From: Morella rubra | Lineage: Eukaryota; Streptophyta; Magnoliopsida; Fagales; Myricaceae | NCBI GenBank assembly: GCA_003952965.2 | Contig: RXIC02000095.1 | Span: 1 to 64,000, forward strand | Direction: 5' to 3' | Length of the DNA stretch: 64,000 bases | Part shown: positions 33,257-44,849 of the stretch, in pieces | Position numbering within the stretch: position 1 is the stretch's first letter | Layout: each line of letters opens with the position of its first letter | Made by a program: the position numbers and the translations under genes | Notes under the pieces: generated by a model | What the model was told of the DNA's origin: nothing | The model's input: the letters and a program-made list of their open reading frames with translations, nothing else | Database searches by the model: none

Positions 33257-34320
33257 GGATGCCACCTAGAAGACAACCCAGGAATCAAAACACGAATGAG
33301 GGATACGAAGAACCGGGTGTCACTACTGATGACGTTTTGAGGCATATGGCTCAGCTTGTTGCTGAGCAGGTGCAACAAGGAGCTAATGAATGGGGCAAGA
33401 GGTCGCCCTGAAGGATGCACCTTTGACCAGTTTAACCGCCAACACCCGCCGGTGTACAATGGCAAGGGAGATGCCGTTCTGGCAGAGAACTGGCTTCTAG
33501 AGATAAAGGAGTTGCTAGAAGTCATGGGGTGTACAGACGCCCAGAGATTGAACTTTGCCACTTTTAAGCTACAGGGAGATGCCAAGAGGTGGTGGCTATC
33601 TAAGAAGCTACTACTGAGCCAAGAGTTGGGGCAACAACCCATACCCTGGGAGAGGTTTCAACAAGAATTCTGGATCGCTATTTTCCAAGGACAACTCGGG
33701 AAGCAAAAGCGAGAGAGTTTGCCACCTTGACTCAGGGGGCAATGACCGTTGATCAATATTCTGGTCGATTTATGGAGTTGGTAAGGTTTGCTCCGTATCT
33801 AGTGCCAGACGAGGAGAGGAAAGCTAGGAAGTTTGAGGAGGGACTCCATCCCCGAATCTATGACAGGGTGATGGCCCACAATTTGAAGACTCTGGCAGAA
33901 GTGATAGAACGGGCAGTGATTGTGGAGAGAGGGCTACAGAGGACAGCGGCATATTACGACCAGCAAAAGAGGAAGGCTCCTCCCAAGCAGGTCACATCTC
34001 AGGTGCCCTGGAAGAAGAGTAAGCAGGGTTCATCTCAGGGACCGAATCGAGGGCATGGTGGGGCCCAGATTTTAGGGGAAACCAATTCCCAATATGTAAT
34101 AAATGTGGCAAGAAACATCCAGGGGAATGCCGACAAGGAGTGTGCTTTCAGTGTGGGAAACCAGGTCACATTGCAAGAGATTGTAGGGTGACTGGTAATT
34201 CAATTCAAGCACCGCAACCCTCTCAACAAAATAGGGTAACTGGTAACTCAACCCAAGCACCTCGACCCTCCCAACAAAATAATGCAAGAAGGCCAGGTGG
34301 TCCAGTTCAAGCAAGGATGT
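33257..34320 (+). mobile_element. G2 gag region (fossil)
   Basis: Gag shows a capsid-like part (GRPEGCTFDQFNRQHPPVYN, FATFKLQGDAKRWW) and then a CCHC zinc knuckle [14 protein letters not shown] near 34143-34184. A run of Gln/Pro/Ser-rich repeats (two VTGNSxQAPxPSQQN units) follows the knuckle at about 34190-34280. Confidence 0.85.
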
Positions 34321-37300
34321 ACGCTCTTACCCCGAAGGATGCGGAGAATCAAACCAGAGTGGTGGCAGGTAAGTTGCCCTTGCCTCAGGGAGAAGCCCTT
34401 GTTCTATTTGATTCAGGGGCCACGCATTCATTCATTGCATCAGCATACTGTAAGGCAAGAGATATAAAACACGAACCGCTAGAATGTCATGTAGTAGTGT
34501 CGACACCTACTGGTGGGAGGATCAATTGTGATCGAGTAGTGAAGAATTATCCAATAGAAGTTGAGGGGCAAGTAATGTTGGCTAATCTGATAGTAATGGA
34601 GATGGGGGGATTCGACGTTATTTTAGGCATGGATTGGTTGGCAACGCACGGTGCTAGTATAAAGTGTTATGAGAAGAAGGTCGTGTTCCAAAAGGAGGGG
34701 AGACCGGATTGTTGTTTTGTAGGTATGAGAAAGGTGGAGCGAAGACCGGCGATTATTTCGGCCATACAAGCCAAGAAATTGTTGCAAGGAGGACATGAGG
34801 GATTTTTGGTTTGGGCGAATGATATACAGAGGGAGACTGCTACGGTAGAGCAAACCCCGGTAGTGAACGAATTTCCCGACGTATTTCCAGAAGAATTACC
34901 TGGTTTACCCCCAGATAGAGAAGTGGAGTTCGGCATCGAGTTGGAACCAGGGACAGCTCCAATTTCTAAAGCACCGTATAGGATGGCACCAGCAGAGCTG
35001 AAGGAATTGAAGATTCAACTGGAGGAATTATTGGAGAAAGGGTTCATTCGGCCGAGTGTGTCACCTTGGGGAGCACCGATTTTGTTCGTTAAGAAGAAAG
35101 ATGGAAGCCTCAGGATGTGCATCGATTATCGGGAGTTGAATAAGGTGACTATCAAGAACAGATACCCGTTACCTCGCATTGATGATCTATTTGATCAATT
35201 GCAGGGGGCACAGGCATTCTCGAAGATTGACCTGAGATCGGGATATCACCAATTGAAGGTGAAGGAGGGAGATATACCGAAAACGGCATTTCGAACGCGA
35301 TATGGTCACTATGAATTCTGGTGATGCCTTTTGGACTAACCAATGCTCCGGCCGCATTTATGGATTTGATGAATAGGTGTTTTTCGGAATTCCTAGACAA
35401 GTTTGTAGTTGTTTTATTGATGACATACTGATTTACTCTCGAAACAAGGAAGAGCACGAGAAGCATCTAAGGACTGTTCTACAGATTCTTAGGGAGAAGA
35501 AGTTGTTTGCCAAATTCTCCAAGTGTGAATTTTGGTTGGAACAAGTCCGATTTTTGGGGCACGTGGTGTCCGGTGAAGGGATTGCTGTGGATCCCGGGAA
35601 GGTAGATGCTGTATCCAAGTGGCCAAGGCCTACAAACGTGAAGGAAATAAGGAGTTTTCTGGGGTTAGCAGGGTACTATCGGAGATTTATTGAGGGATTC
35701 TCCAAGTTAGCCATGCCTTTGACTTCGTTGACAAGGAAGAATGTCAAATTTGAATGGACGGATGAGTGTGAGCGGAGTTTCCAAGAATTGAAGGCCAACT
35801 TAATTACTGCTCCAGTGTTAGCACTACCCTCGGAACATGGGGAGTATGAAATCTACAGCGATGCCTCAAAGCAAGGTTTAGGTTGTGTTTTGATGCAAGA
35901 CAAAAGGGTCATAGCTTATGCATCTAGACAGTTGAGGCCTCATGAGATGAATTACCCCACGCATGACTTAGAGCTAGCTGCAGTAGTCTATGCGTTGAAA
36001 ATATGGACATTACTTGTATGGGGTTAAATGTGAGATATTCACCGATCATAAGAGCCTCAAGTATTTTAACACCCAAAAGAGCTGAACATGAGGCAACGGC
36101 GATGGCTAGAGCTGATTAAAGATTATGATTGCACAATTAGCTACCACCCCGGAAAGGCCAATGTGGTGGCCGACGCACTAAGTAGGAAGTCGGCAGAGAC
36201 AAGTTCAATGAAGGTGGTGCCCGAAGGAATCATGAGAGATTTGGAAAGGGCAGAGATCGTGCTTATCATTGCCGATCAGTTTGTCTCAATAGCAGGGCTC
36301 TCGTTGCAACCTACGCTAGAGGAGCAGATTCGCGAAGCCCAGAAGAATGATAAGGTGATTGAAGGGATCAGAGAGAGGATTGGAAAAAGGAAGACCCTGA
36401 CTTTGGGATAAGGATGGTTTGTTACGTACCGTGGCAGAGTTTGTGTGCCAGTACAGGGGAATCAAGGACTTGATCCTAGCAGAGGCTCACACTACACCTT
36501 ATACTATTCACCCAGGAGGCACAAAGATGTATCGAGATATTAAGGAGGCCTTTTGGTGGCCTAATATGAAGCGGGAGATAGCCGAATATGTTGCTCGATG
36601 TTTGACTTGTCAGAAGGTGAAGGCAGAGCACCAGAGGCCGGCAGGGACATTAAAGCCTCTAGAGATCCCTGAATGGAAGTGGGAAGGGATAGCCATGGAT
36701 TTTGTAGTAGGGTTGCCTCGAACTACTGCCTATGACGCTATATGGGTGATTGTGGACCGATTAACCAAGTCGGCACACTTCTTACCCATTAAGGTGAAGT
36801 ATACCCCGGAAAAGTTAGCTGAGATTTATCTTCAGGAGATTATTAGGCTCCATGGAGTGCCCAAGAGTATAGTGTCGGATAGGATCCGAGATTCACTTCG
36901 AGATTCTGGAAACAATTGCAGGAATCGTTGGGTACTCGGTTGAATTTTAGTACCGCCTTCCACCCACAGACGGACGGGCAATCAGAGCGGACTATACAGA
37001 TTCTGGAAGATATGCTCAGGGCTTGCGTCATGGATTTTAAAGGAAGTTGGGCTCAATACTTGCCTTTAGCAGAATTTGCGTACAATAACAGTTTTCAGGC
37101 GAGCATCGGTATGGCGCCATACGAAGCATTGTATGGGCGGAGGTGCAGATCACCATTATACTGGGACGAGGTAGGAGAAAGAAGACTGTTGGGCCAGAAA
37201 TAGTCTTAGAGACGAGGGAAAAGATTCAAATAATCAAGGATAGACTCGTGACAGCCCAAAGCCGACAAGAGTTACGCGATAATCGGAGAAGAGAGCTTGA

Positions 37301-37730
37301 ATTTGAAGCGGGAGCAAGTATTTTTGAAGATTTCCCCGAAAAAGGGTATAGCACGATTTGGGAAGAAAGGAAAGCTCCAACCCAGATTCATAGGACCCTT
37401 TGAGATCTTAGACAGAATTGGACCCGTGGCGTACAGGTTGGCCCTACCCCCTTGCTTAGAGGGAGTCCACAACGTGTTTCATGTATCGCTCCTAAGGAAG
37501 TATGTACCTGACCCTACCCATGTCCTGGATTATGAGCCATTGCAGGTTAGAGAAAACCTTACATATGTAGAAGAACCTATACGGGTTTTGGATAGGAAGG
37601 AACAACAACTAAGGACAAAACCATACCGCTTGTTAAGATTTTGTGGAAAAACCACGGAGTAGAAGAGGCTTCATGGGAGTTAGAAAGTGAAATGTACTCG
37701 AAATACCCACACTTGCGGGAAGAACAAAGT
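34320..37730 (+). mobile_element. G2 pol: protease, RT, RNase H, integrase, chromodomain-like end (fossil)
   Basis: Protease has [11 protein letters not shown] (about 34410). RT has [20 protein letters not shown] (about 35110) and [15 protein letters not shown], then [11 protein letters not shown] with the catalytic DD (about 35410). RNase H has [15 protein letters not shown] (about 35855). Integrase has a zinc-binding H-H-C-C part (about 36510-36620), then AMDFVVGLPRTTAYDAIWVI, and FHPQTDGQSERT (about 36957). The C-terminal end resembles that of Tekay chromoviruses. Broken in a few places. Confidence 0.88.
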
Positions 37731-37941
37731 TAAGAAGGATAATGTTCTATTTTTGGTTTTGTGATAGAAATTTTTTGTAACTTACGTGATCCTTTGTTTT
37801 CCTTCTTTGATTGCGCCTTTGTTATATGACTAGATGCTCGAATAAGAGTATATATGAACTCTATGGTTGTGTATAGCATAGATGTATAAATGCTTATGAT
37901 TAAATTATGATGTTGGAACTAACTATTTTACCTTGTTAGCA

Positions 37942-38712
37942 GATGTCATCAAGTCGCCGACCCCCGCGCTCTCAATCCGTCTCTTCCCCACACTCTCCCC
38001 CGTAGAAGAATGACCGCACGGGAATATCGCAGTCTGTTTCGCGTGAATCCTAGACCTCTTAACTCAATACCGCCTCAGCAACCGCAGTTGCCGGAGGTTA
38101 GGGAGGGGACTCAGGAGCCCCCGCCCCCTCAAAGGAATGACCAGCCCGGTCCTTCCAGGAGAAGGCATAGTGTGTGGTGGACCGACTCCTCTGAGTCACA
38201 GGATCCAGTTGGAGTCATTAGACAAATAGATAGAAAGCAGAGCCCAGTTGGGAGAATAAGAGTGAGCTCGGAGGATCCGGAAGAGGATCCGGAAGAGGAT
38301 CCAAGAAGAGGATCCAATGGAGGAGGACCCTTCACCTAAGATAGTGGGGAATGAATGCAATGAAAAGAGTTCATCATGGAGAGAAGATACTTGGGAAGGC
38401 ATTAGAAGAGTATTGGGTAGAGGACCTAGTATCCTCTATGATTCTCCTGAGAACTCATCACAGGAAGTGGACTTTGTCCCTAAATACCATGAACCTTCAG
38501 GTAATGTAATCCATGACCCCAGTACCACAGGTCGGAGTTACGAATCCATGTCCCACTCTTGGGCAGGTAGTAACTCCCCAGACCACGTCTACCATGGCGA
38601 GGTCAGTAGTGGGGCTAGTTCGAACGCTCGCCCGCACCCATATGGTCCTAGACCTCCACCACCGGGACAAAATTTCTGGTAAGAAAGACCGAATTCCGAG
38701 GACGGAATTTTT
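37942..38712 (+). mobile_element. G2 extra 3' coding-like region (function unknown)
   Basis: Between pol and the 3' LTR there is about 0.8 kb of same-strand coding-like sequence in more than one frame. It is rich in Pro, Ser, Glu and Arg (PPQQPQLPEVREGTQEPPPP; a short EDP-repeat near 38260-38320) and predicts disordered protein. It matches no capsid, envelope or pol domain I know. It may be a lineage-specific accessory region or simply non-coding leader with open frames. Confidence 0.5.
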
Positions 38713-38714
38713 GT

Positions 38715-38727
38715 AAGGAGGGGAGGA
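38715..38727 (+). other. G2 polypurine tract
   Basis: AAGGAGGGGAGGA sits immediately before the 3' LTR; this is the plus-strand priming site expected for an LTR element. Confidence 0.8.
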
Positions 38728-41700
38728 TGTGAGACCCCGACCTTATTTCTATCATTGTAAAAAAAAAAAAAATTTATGACTCTTAAGTGTGTATTACTCT
38801 AATTATTGAGAAAGGCATGTATGGGTAAATTAATCTAAGATTTTGTCTAGGTGGAATGTTCCCCTAGCATTTTTATGCATCTTTAGCTATGATTTAAATG
38901 TTATATCGTTTGCAATTTTTAATAGTATTAAATTTGAGTATTTGGGATTAATTAAACTAATCATTTTAATTGTTGGAATATATTATATTTGGAAGATTGA
39001 ATTAGGGAATTAGGGACTTTGACTCTTGAAAAATGTGTGAAAGGCATGTTGGGTTAATAATAAAAGTGGCAAAAAAAAAAAAAAAAAGGAAAATGGGGAA
39101 ATCACGTGAAGAAGGAAAGCATGGGGGAGGGCAGCCTTGTCTTTTCCCCAAAACACTTCACGCCTAAACCACCCCCCTTTTTTGCCGCTTCACTCCTTTC
39201 CTCACTCTTTTGCCTAACCTAACTCACTCACACCCCGAAGAGAAGAAGGAGAAGAAGAGAGGAAGAAGAAGAGAAGAAGAGAGAAGAGAAGAAAAAAACC
39301 AAGATAAGCCAAGGTAAAGGGGGATCTAACATTTGATTCAAAATTTTCGTGTGGGTAAATTGTTAGAAGTTAGTTTCAGTTCCTATCCTCTGTTTTTGTT
39401 TGCTGCATGTTGATTTGAGTTTGTGCATGTTGGATTTGAGTTTAAGAGTTGGGAATGAAAGGTAGGCATGCAAAGTGTTTGTTGGAAAGCCTAAGCATGA
39501 TGGATTTGAGTTTGCTGCATGTTGGATTGAGTTTGCCATGCAAAGTGTTTGTTGGAAAGCCTAAAAGAAAGGATGATGCAATAACTTTGGCTTGATGATT
39601 ATAGAACCATGATATTGCTGTAAGTTGTGTAAAAGTAGGGGATTTTTAAGAGAATAGCTTCTGTTGTGAAGTGTTGTGAAGCGTAGGCAAGAGCTGAAAC
39701 TTGTTTTGCACATGCATGGCCGGGTAGGTGATGTTGAAATTGGGGAAAAACACTTGCTGTTGACCGAATGTGTTCACTGCCTTATTTCTTGCATGTTTCT
39801 CTTGATGGTAGCTTGCTGTAGGTATCTTGCATGTAGGTAAAGTGGGTAGACCAGCAAGCTAAACACTTAAAGGGATTGGACTACTTGGAGAATAAAGAGA
39901 TTGTGCTTTGTGAAACAAGGAGAATGGGAATTAGGCATTTTTTAGGTTGCTGAGTTGCAACCGAACCCTTGGTGTTTGATTTTGGTTGCAGCCCTTTATG
40001 GATCTAGGTTTGCATGGTGAATTAGGGGTAGAAGAATTGGAATTGGACGATAGAGAATGCTTGTTAGACTAGTTGCTGATGTTAGACAAGTTGCTGAAAT
40101 GTACTTCTGCAGATTTCAAGGCTCGAACTAGGAGTGTATTCTGCTGCAATTGTGCTTATCCTTTGATCTTAAGAGGATCCTAGATTGTAGGCCTAGGAAA
40201 TAGGAAGATTTTAAGCCATACCTTGGGTGATTCCGATAAGTATTGGGTGAGATATGCGTAGTTCAAGGCCCGGACGTCAAGCTGCCAGCAGCCTTGTACG
40301 TCCGGAATGTTAGTTCATTTCGAGTGCTCAGTTTAAGTCCAAATTTTACGAGTTTGGTCTTGAATTTTAAGTTTATGAAAGAAGAACATTTTAAGGTAAA
40401 TTTCGTGTGATTTAGAGGTGTAATGAATAAGTTGTGATGTTTTGAAAGTAGAAGGCCGAGCTGGTGGCAGCAGCAGTATTACTCTAGGAATTTTATCTGA
40501 TATGAAGTGTTTTCGACAATGCATGGAATTCCGATGTTTATGATTTTATCTTCAAGCTTGAACTATGAAAGAAGAATATTTTAAAAGAAATTTCATGTAA
40601 TTTGGAGCATGTTTTGAAGTTATGAATTTTGCTGGAGACGTCGGGGCTGCCCGCTTGGACGTCCTCAGCAGCTCGCATTTTCGAGTAAATCTTTCGAGTG
40701 GCAAACGAGCTCCAAATTACCTGGAATTTTAATGTGTTATGAAAATTAGTGTAAGGATCAGTTTGGCATCCAAGTCTTATGGCTTCAGCAACCTTAAGAT
40801 AATACTTTGCATCATAGGATCACCATTGGGAAGTCAAGAAATGTGGGTGATTTTGTATGATGTGCTGAAGTTGATTGAATGATTATTCTCTACATCTAGT
40901 AAACCTCTAAATAAATGACATTAGTATGACTCATTTGTAGGCAAGGTGCCACCATAAGCTCAAGTGGACGGAGGTAAGTGGAAAATTATGTTTTTTTAAA
41001 AAACTGGAATGATACACATCATGGATATTTATCATCAAGCATGACATGAGCACGTCATGAGCATTTGCATTTATTTTCTCATAAGGATGAAAGAGAAATT
41101 TTATGCAAATGAAAGTACAACTTAATGCTATGTTATGATAAGTTATGAGGCGTGCATTTACAATTTCTCATTATCAAGCATTTCACGACATAAGCATTGC
41201 ATGATTTCTTAAAGAAGAAGGTTTTGTGCAAATGAAAGTATGAGAAGTACTGTATGACAAGTTAAGTTAAGGGGCTGAGGTTGGTCGTACCGTACCATTA
41301 AGATAGGTGCATCCACTCCGAAGGACGAATGCGAGAAGGATGGGTAGCTCTTGAGGTATGTGCAATCACACTGAAGGATGCTTGCAAGAAGTGTGAACCT
41401 CTAAGGGTTGAGTCTAGTCATTAGGCCTGGGGCCACGTCGAGGACTAGCTCAACCAAATGACGTATTCCCAAGGGAAAAGGGAATAGTTCCGAAGGGAAC
41501 GCACAACCCTGACTTCAGGGGTAAATGGAGCGAGATAAGTTGCCCAATCAAGAAAGAATTAAAGAATTACTTTCAAGATCATGTTAGTACGTTGTCTCAT
41601 TGCATATGCAAGCATTTCATTTGGCATTCATGTACATTGATATCCATGAGACATGCACTATTTATTGCATATGATCCCTTACTGAGTCATTCGACTCACA

Positions 41701-42125
41701 GTTTTCAAATTGTATCATTCCAGACAATATTTCAGGTGAGGAAACCTAAGAAGAGGACCTTAAAACCTAGGAGAGGGGCTGACGAGGACTTCCTCTTCCC
41801 TTTTTGTTATTTCAGTAAATTTCAGCAAAGGTTTAGATATAATTTTTGAAAGAGCCGACATGAGCCTCCGATGTGTGGTGGTCATGGGTTATTCGGCCCA
41901 GTAAAGTTTAGGGTTTTTAACCAATTGATATTTTGTGACTGTGTTGTAATTACTTCAAGTTATTGTTTGAGGAGCAGGTTCTAATGTTTCATTACGCGCA
42001 TTAGTCAATATATAAAAAAAAAAAAAATTTCGCTGCAAGAATTTAGTACGTTCGCTTGAGTATTCCTTGTTGGGGATGCTCGCGGCTGTTACTAACCCCT
42101 TCGAGTTAGCGTTTGGGGCTTGACA
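38728..42125 (+). repeat. G2 3' LTR
   Basis: It is nearly identical in order to the 5' LTR but about 280 bp longer. It includes a segment (near 40.3-40.7 kb) with two copies of a TATGAAAGAAGAAxATTTTAA module; the same segment is present in the diverged LTR at 60.7-64.0 kb. It ends TTGACA, followed by the GTAGA target copy. Confidence 0.92.
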
Positions 42126-42660
42126 GTAGAAAAGTTAGGCCATTGGTTAATGAATTGGATGCGATGAGTATGACTTTTAGGATCCTTGTTAACTCACTTT
42201 GTTCTAGACCAAGATATATGATAATGTACTAAAAAGTCTACACTCATTGTGCCTTTATAAGATAGAATGATGGACCCTGTCATTGAGGTGATGACCTTAA
42301 GCAGACGAGTGGGTGCATGTAAGAGTACATGCATTGAAACGGATCGAATATGAATACTTTCTAGAAATGATCATTGATGTAGAGAATGGTATTCAGCACA
42401 ATTAGCTTATGTTGTCCTTAGACCTGAGAGAGTTATGCAGGTTTGCTTGTTATATGCTTATGTTTGACTGAGTCATTTGGTGATGATCTTCGCATATCAA
42501 ATATTGCAAGTAATTTTAGGCCTTGTGCATAGTATGTGAATTTGTATAATTGCTCAATATGAAATTCACTAGTCTCTTGATGAGGCAATATATTCATTAT
42601 GTCTGTACATTGTTGTACTATAATAGCAGAGGCTCACCGATATAGTAGAAAAACAAACAA
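42126..42660 (+). repeat. Older LTR-like repeat, right part
   Basis: It continues from 30012 across the G2 insertion. A segment here (about 42505-42605, with TTGTATAATTGCTCAATA and GGCAATATATTCATTATG) has a diverged direct relative at about 43110-43195, which suggests that more than one copy of this older repeat family is present. Confidence 0.45.
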
Positions 42661-42771
42661 AGATGCAGCAGAGACAAAGTAACTTAAGGGAATAAGATTT
42701 TTTTTTTTTAATGATATGAGAAAAAATAAAACAAAGGAAAATCACAAGTTTGAAACTAAGTCTAACAATAC

Positions 42772-43445
42772 CTGGCAATGGCGCCAAAACTTGACTCACT
42801 CTAAAATGAGCAGCGCAAAGGCTATCCCAAGTATAGAAGTTTTTTCGTGTAATAATTAGCCCAAAAGGCCAGATCGTCTCCTCAGGGAAAATAAATTAAT
42901 TTCAAACTCGTGCAAAAAGAAAAATAAATGAGAATATAAAAAGCGTTTTACTGAACACGGTTCAGATTCATATTTTTGGATTTTGGAGAGTTTGAAATGA
43001 AATTAAAACAACACAAAACATAAACTAAGAATATAATTTGCATTAAAAGTAAATGATGATGATCTTTTAGGTCAAACATTCTGGACAACGTCGGGTCTTG
43101 CGCATGATGATTGAGTTTGTATATATGCTCAATAAGGAATCTACCAGTCTTTTCAAGAGATAGTGTATTTAAGTATATCTGTATAGGGCTGGACTCGAGA
43201 AAAAGAAATCTCTGACTAGAGGAATTTTGTGAAAAGATTTTTCAAAATTAATATATTATAAATATTTATTTGTGAAATTGTTTTAAAAACAATTTGAGTG
43301 TCCAACGAGTTACAGATTATAAAATTAAGAATTATACGAGCTAGAAATTTTATCAATTATAATATTCCGGTCCTATTAGTTCATATGGAATATAGTGTGG
43401 TGGAAGGATAAATAAATAATTATAATTGTTAGTAAAAGAGATTTC
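42772..43445 (-). mobile_element. Athila-like LTR end with primer-binding site (fossil)
   Basis: On the minus strand an LTR-like sequence ends near 42790 with AGAGTGAGTCAAG, directly followed by TTTTGGCGCCATTGCCAGG (42772-42790). This junction is typical of Athila-like Ty3/gypsy elements. The body between about 42830 and 43250 includes CCTGAGGAGACGATCTGG, also common in that family. It abuts the Copia element C1 on its upper side. Confidence 0.6.
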
Positions 43446-43446
43446 A

Positions 43447-44106
43447 CAAAGATGATGTAGGGAGACAAAAAGTGTGCAATGTCTTCTTTTTTTCTCTCTA
43501 TAAGGTTCCCTTTATAGGTCTTCAGTCTTGAGGGGTCCAGAGGGTTTTTTTGGAATATTGGAGAGGTGCCCTAAGTGCCACATCATCTTGATTCGCATGC
43601 TAAGCGTCGTTTTTTAAAAACAGCATTCCCGCAATATGTGTTGACACCTTCATCGAGTCTGGAACTTGCTCGCAGGTGCCTGTGGCATGTGTTGACACTT
43701 CCTTCACCATGTGTTGACACCATCGAAATGGCAGTCTGACTTCTATGTTATGTGTTGGCACCATATCTACCATGTGTCGACACCATCTTCCCATGTGTCG
43801 ACACTTTGCTTCCTATGTGTTGACACCTTCTTGGCAGTTGGAGTTTTTAGTGCTTTTTTATATCCAATCTTTTTCAATTCAACATGAAAACTCTTACAAT
43901 GAAAAATATAATAGTTTAGGTGTAAGCCATGGTGTTTAAATCAAATGTAGGGCATAATGAATTAACGATAATGATTAAATACAATTGAGTACTCTTAATT
44001 GAATAGTGGATTGACAACCACATATCCTAAAAATGCTCCAAAGCATTTTGTCATTTGTTATCATAAGAATCAAGTTAGATAGCTGAAGATCAACCTTGGG
44101 CTAACA
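43447..44106 (-). repeat. C1 3' LTR, recognisable part
   Basis: On the minus strand it starts TGTTAGCCCAAGGTTGATC and is clearly alike to the first half of the 5' LTR at 52847-52120, including the palindrome cluster. Similarity stops at about 43447, where Athila-like sequence follows. Confidence 0.85.
43620..43830. promoter_or_regulatory. Cluster of GTGTCGACAC-like palindromes in the C1 3' LTR
   Basis: At least six copies of a GTGTCGACAC-like 10-mer or a one- to two-base variant (such as GTGTTGACAC) lie in about 200 bp. Exact palindromes are at 43774-43783 and 43795-43804. The same cluster is in the 5' LTR at about 52315-52570. On the minus strand it lies upstream of the TATA-like TATAAAGGGAACC, so a role as upstream promoter elements is plausible but inferred. 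Confidence 0.6.
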
Positions 44107-44120
44107 ATCTCCCCTTTTTG
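44107..44120 (-). other. C1 polypurine tract
   Basis: On the minus strand CAAAAAGGGGAGAT directly precedes the 3' LTR start. Confidence 0.8.
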
Positions 44121-44849
44121 ATGATGACAAATTCCTTTTTAAAGATCTTTGCAATGAAAGCAAAAAGCTCCCCTGAGAACAAGCGAGGTTTTTCAAATAG
44201 TTTGTTGCAAAGGGCTTTGGATTTTTAGAAAATTTTGCAAGAGTCTCCTTTGTATTTAGAGGTTTCCAAAAATTATAAACCTGTTAGAAACACTTCTATA
44301 TCATCCTCCAAACTTCTCAAACTCCATAGTATGATTTCAGATCACAATTCAATATTCTTGAATTAAAAGGAGTTTAGAGTTTTAGGAATACTACCTCGTA
44401 GTCAATGACGAAGCTTTGCAAATGAGAGAAAATAAGATCCATATTAAAATCAGAGTTAAGTAAGGATAGAAAGAATTGACATAAAATTCATCCAAAACAA
44501 GCAATCATATATCCATCAGAGTCAAACAATTACAAAGATATATGAAAATGCAATGAAATGGAATGTATCTCAATGTCAAAGAGTACGACAAAAGTACATA
44601 TACTTCTCCCCCTTTGGCATCATCAAAAAGAGAGGAGGAAAGGGAAAGGCAAAGATAAAAAGGGAATGGCTAAGCGGGAGAAGTCTGATTGGTGATGTAT
44701 TATTGCAGGAACTTGATCCATGTAGTATTGAACCAGTGGACCAATTGAGCACGTAGGGTCGCAGATAATGATTAGGATCTGAAAAGACATTGTATGATGA
44801 TTGATCATCGTAACGGCTCAGTTGATAGATGAAGTCATGATATCGGAGG

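Larger units (their letters stand above)
30013..42125 (+). mobile_element. Ty3/gypsy chromovirus G2, nearly complete (Tekay/Del-like)
   Basis: It is a 12.1-kb element with LTRs of 3114 bp (30013-33126) and 3398 bp (38728-42125), both starting TGTGAGACCCCGACC and ending in TGACA. The exact 5-bp target duplication GTAGA lies at 30008-30012 and 42126-42130. It has a primer-binding site, gag with a zinc knuckle, protease, RT, RNase H, integrase and a C-terminal chromodomain-like end, an extra 3' region, and a polypurine tract. Long LTRs and the WELESEMYSKYPHL-type end fit the Tekay/Del chromovirus lineage. The LTRs are highly alike apart from small length differences, so it is the youngest large insertion here. 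It appears broken in a handful of places. Confidence 0.93.

Noticed and set aside
43620-43830. Regularly repeated palindromes as a CRISPR-like array
   Set aside because: Spacing is irregular, the units are only about 10 bp and variable, and they lie inside LTRs of a plant retroelement.
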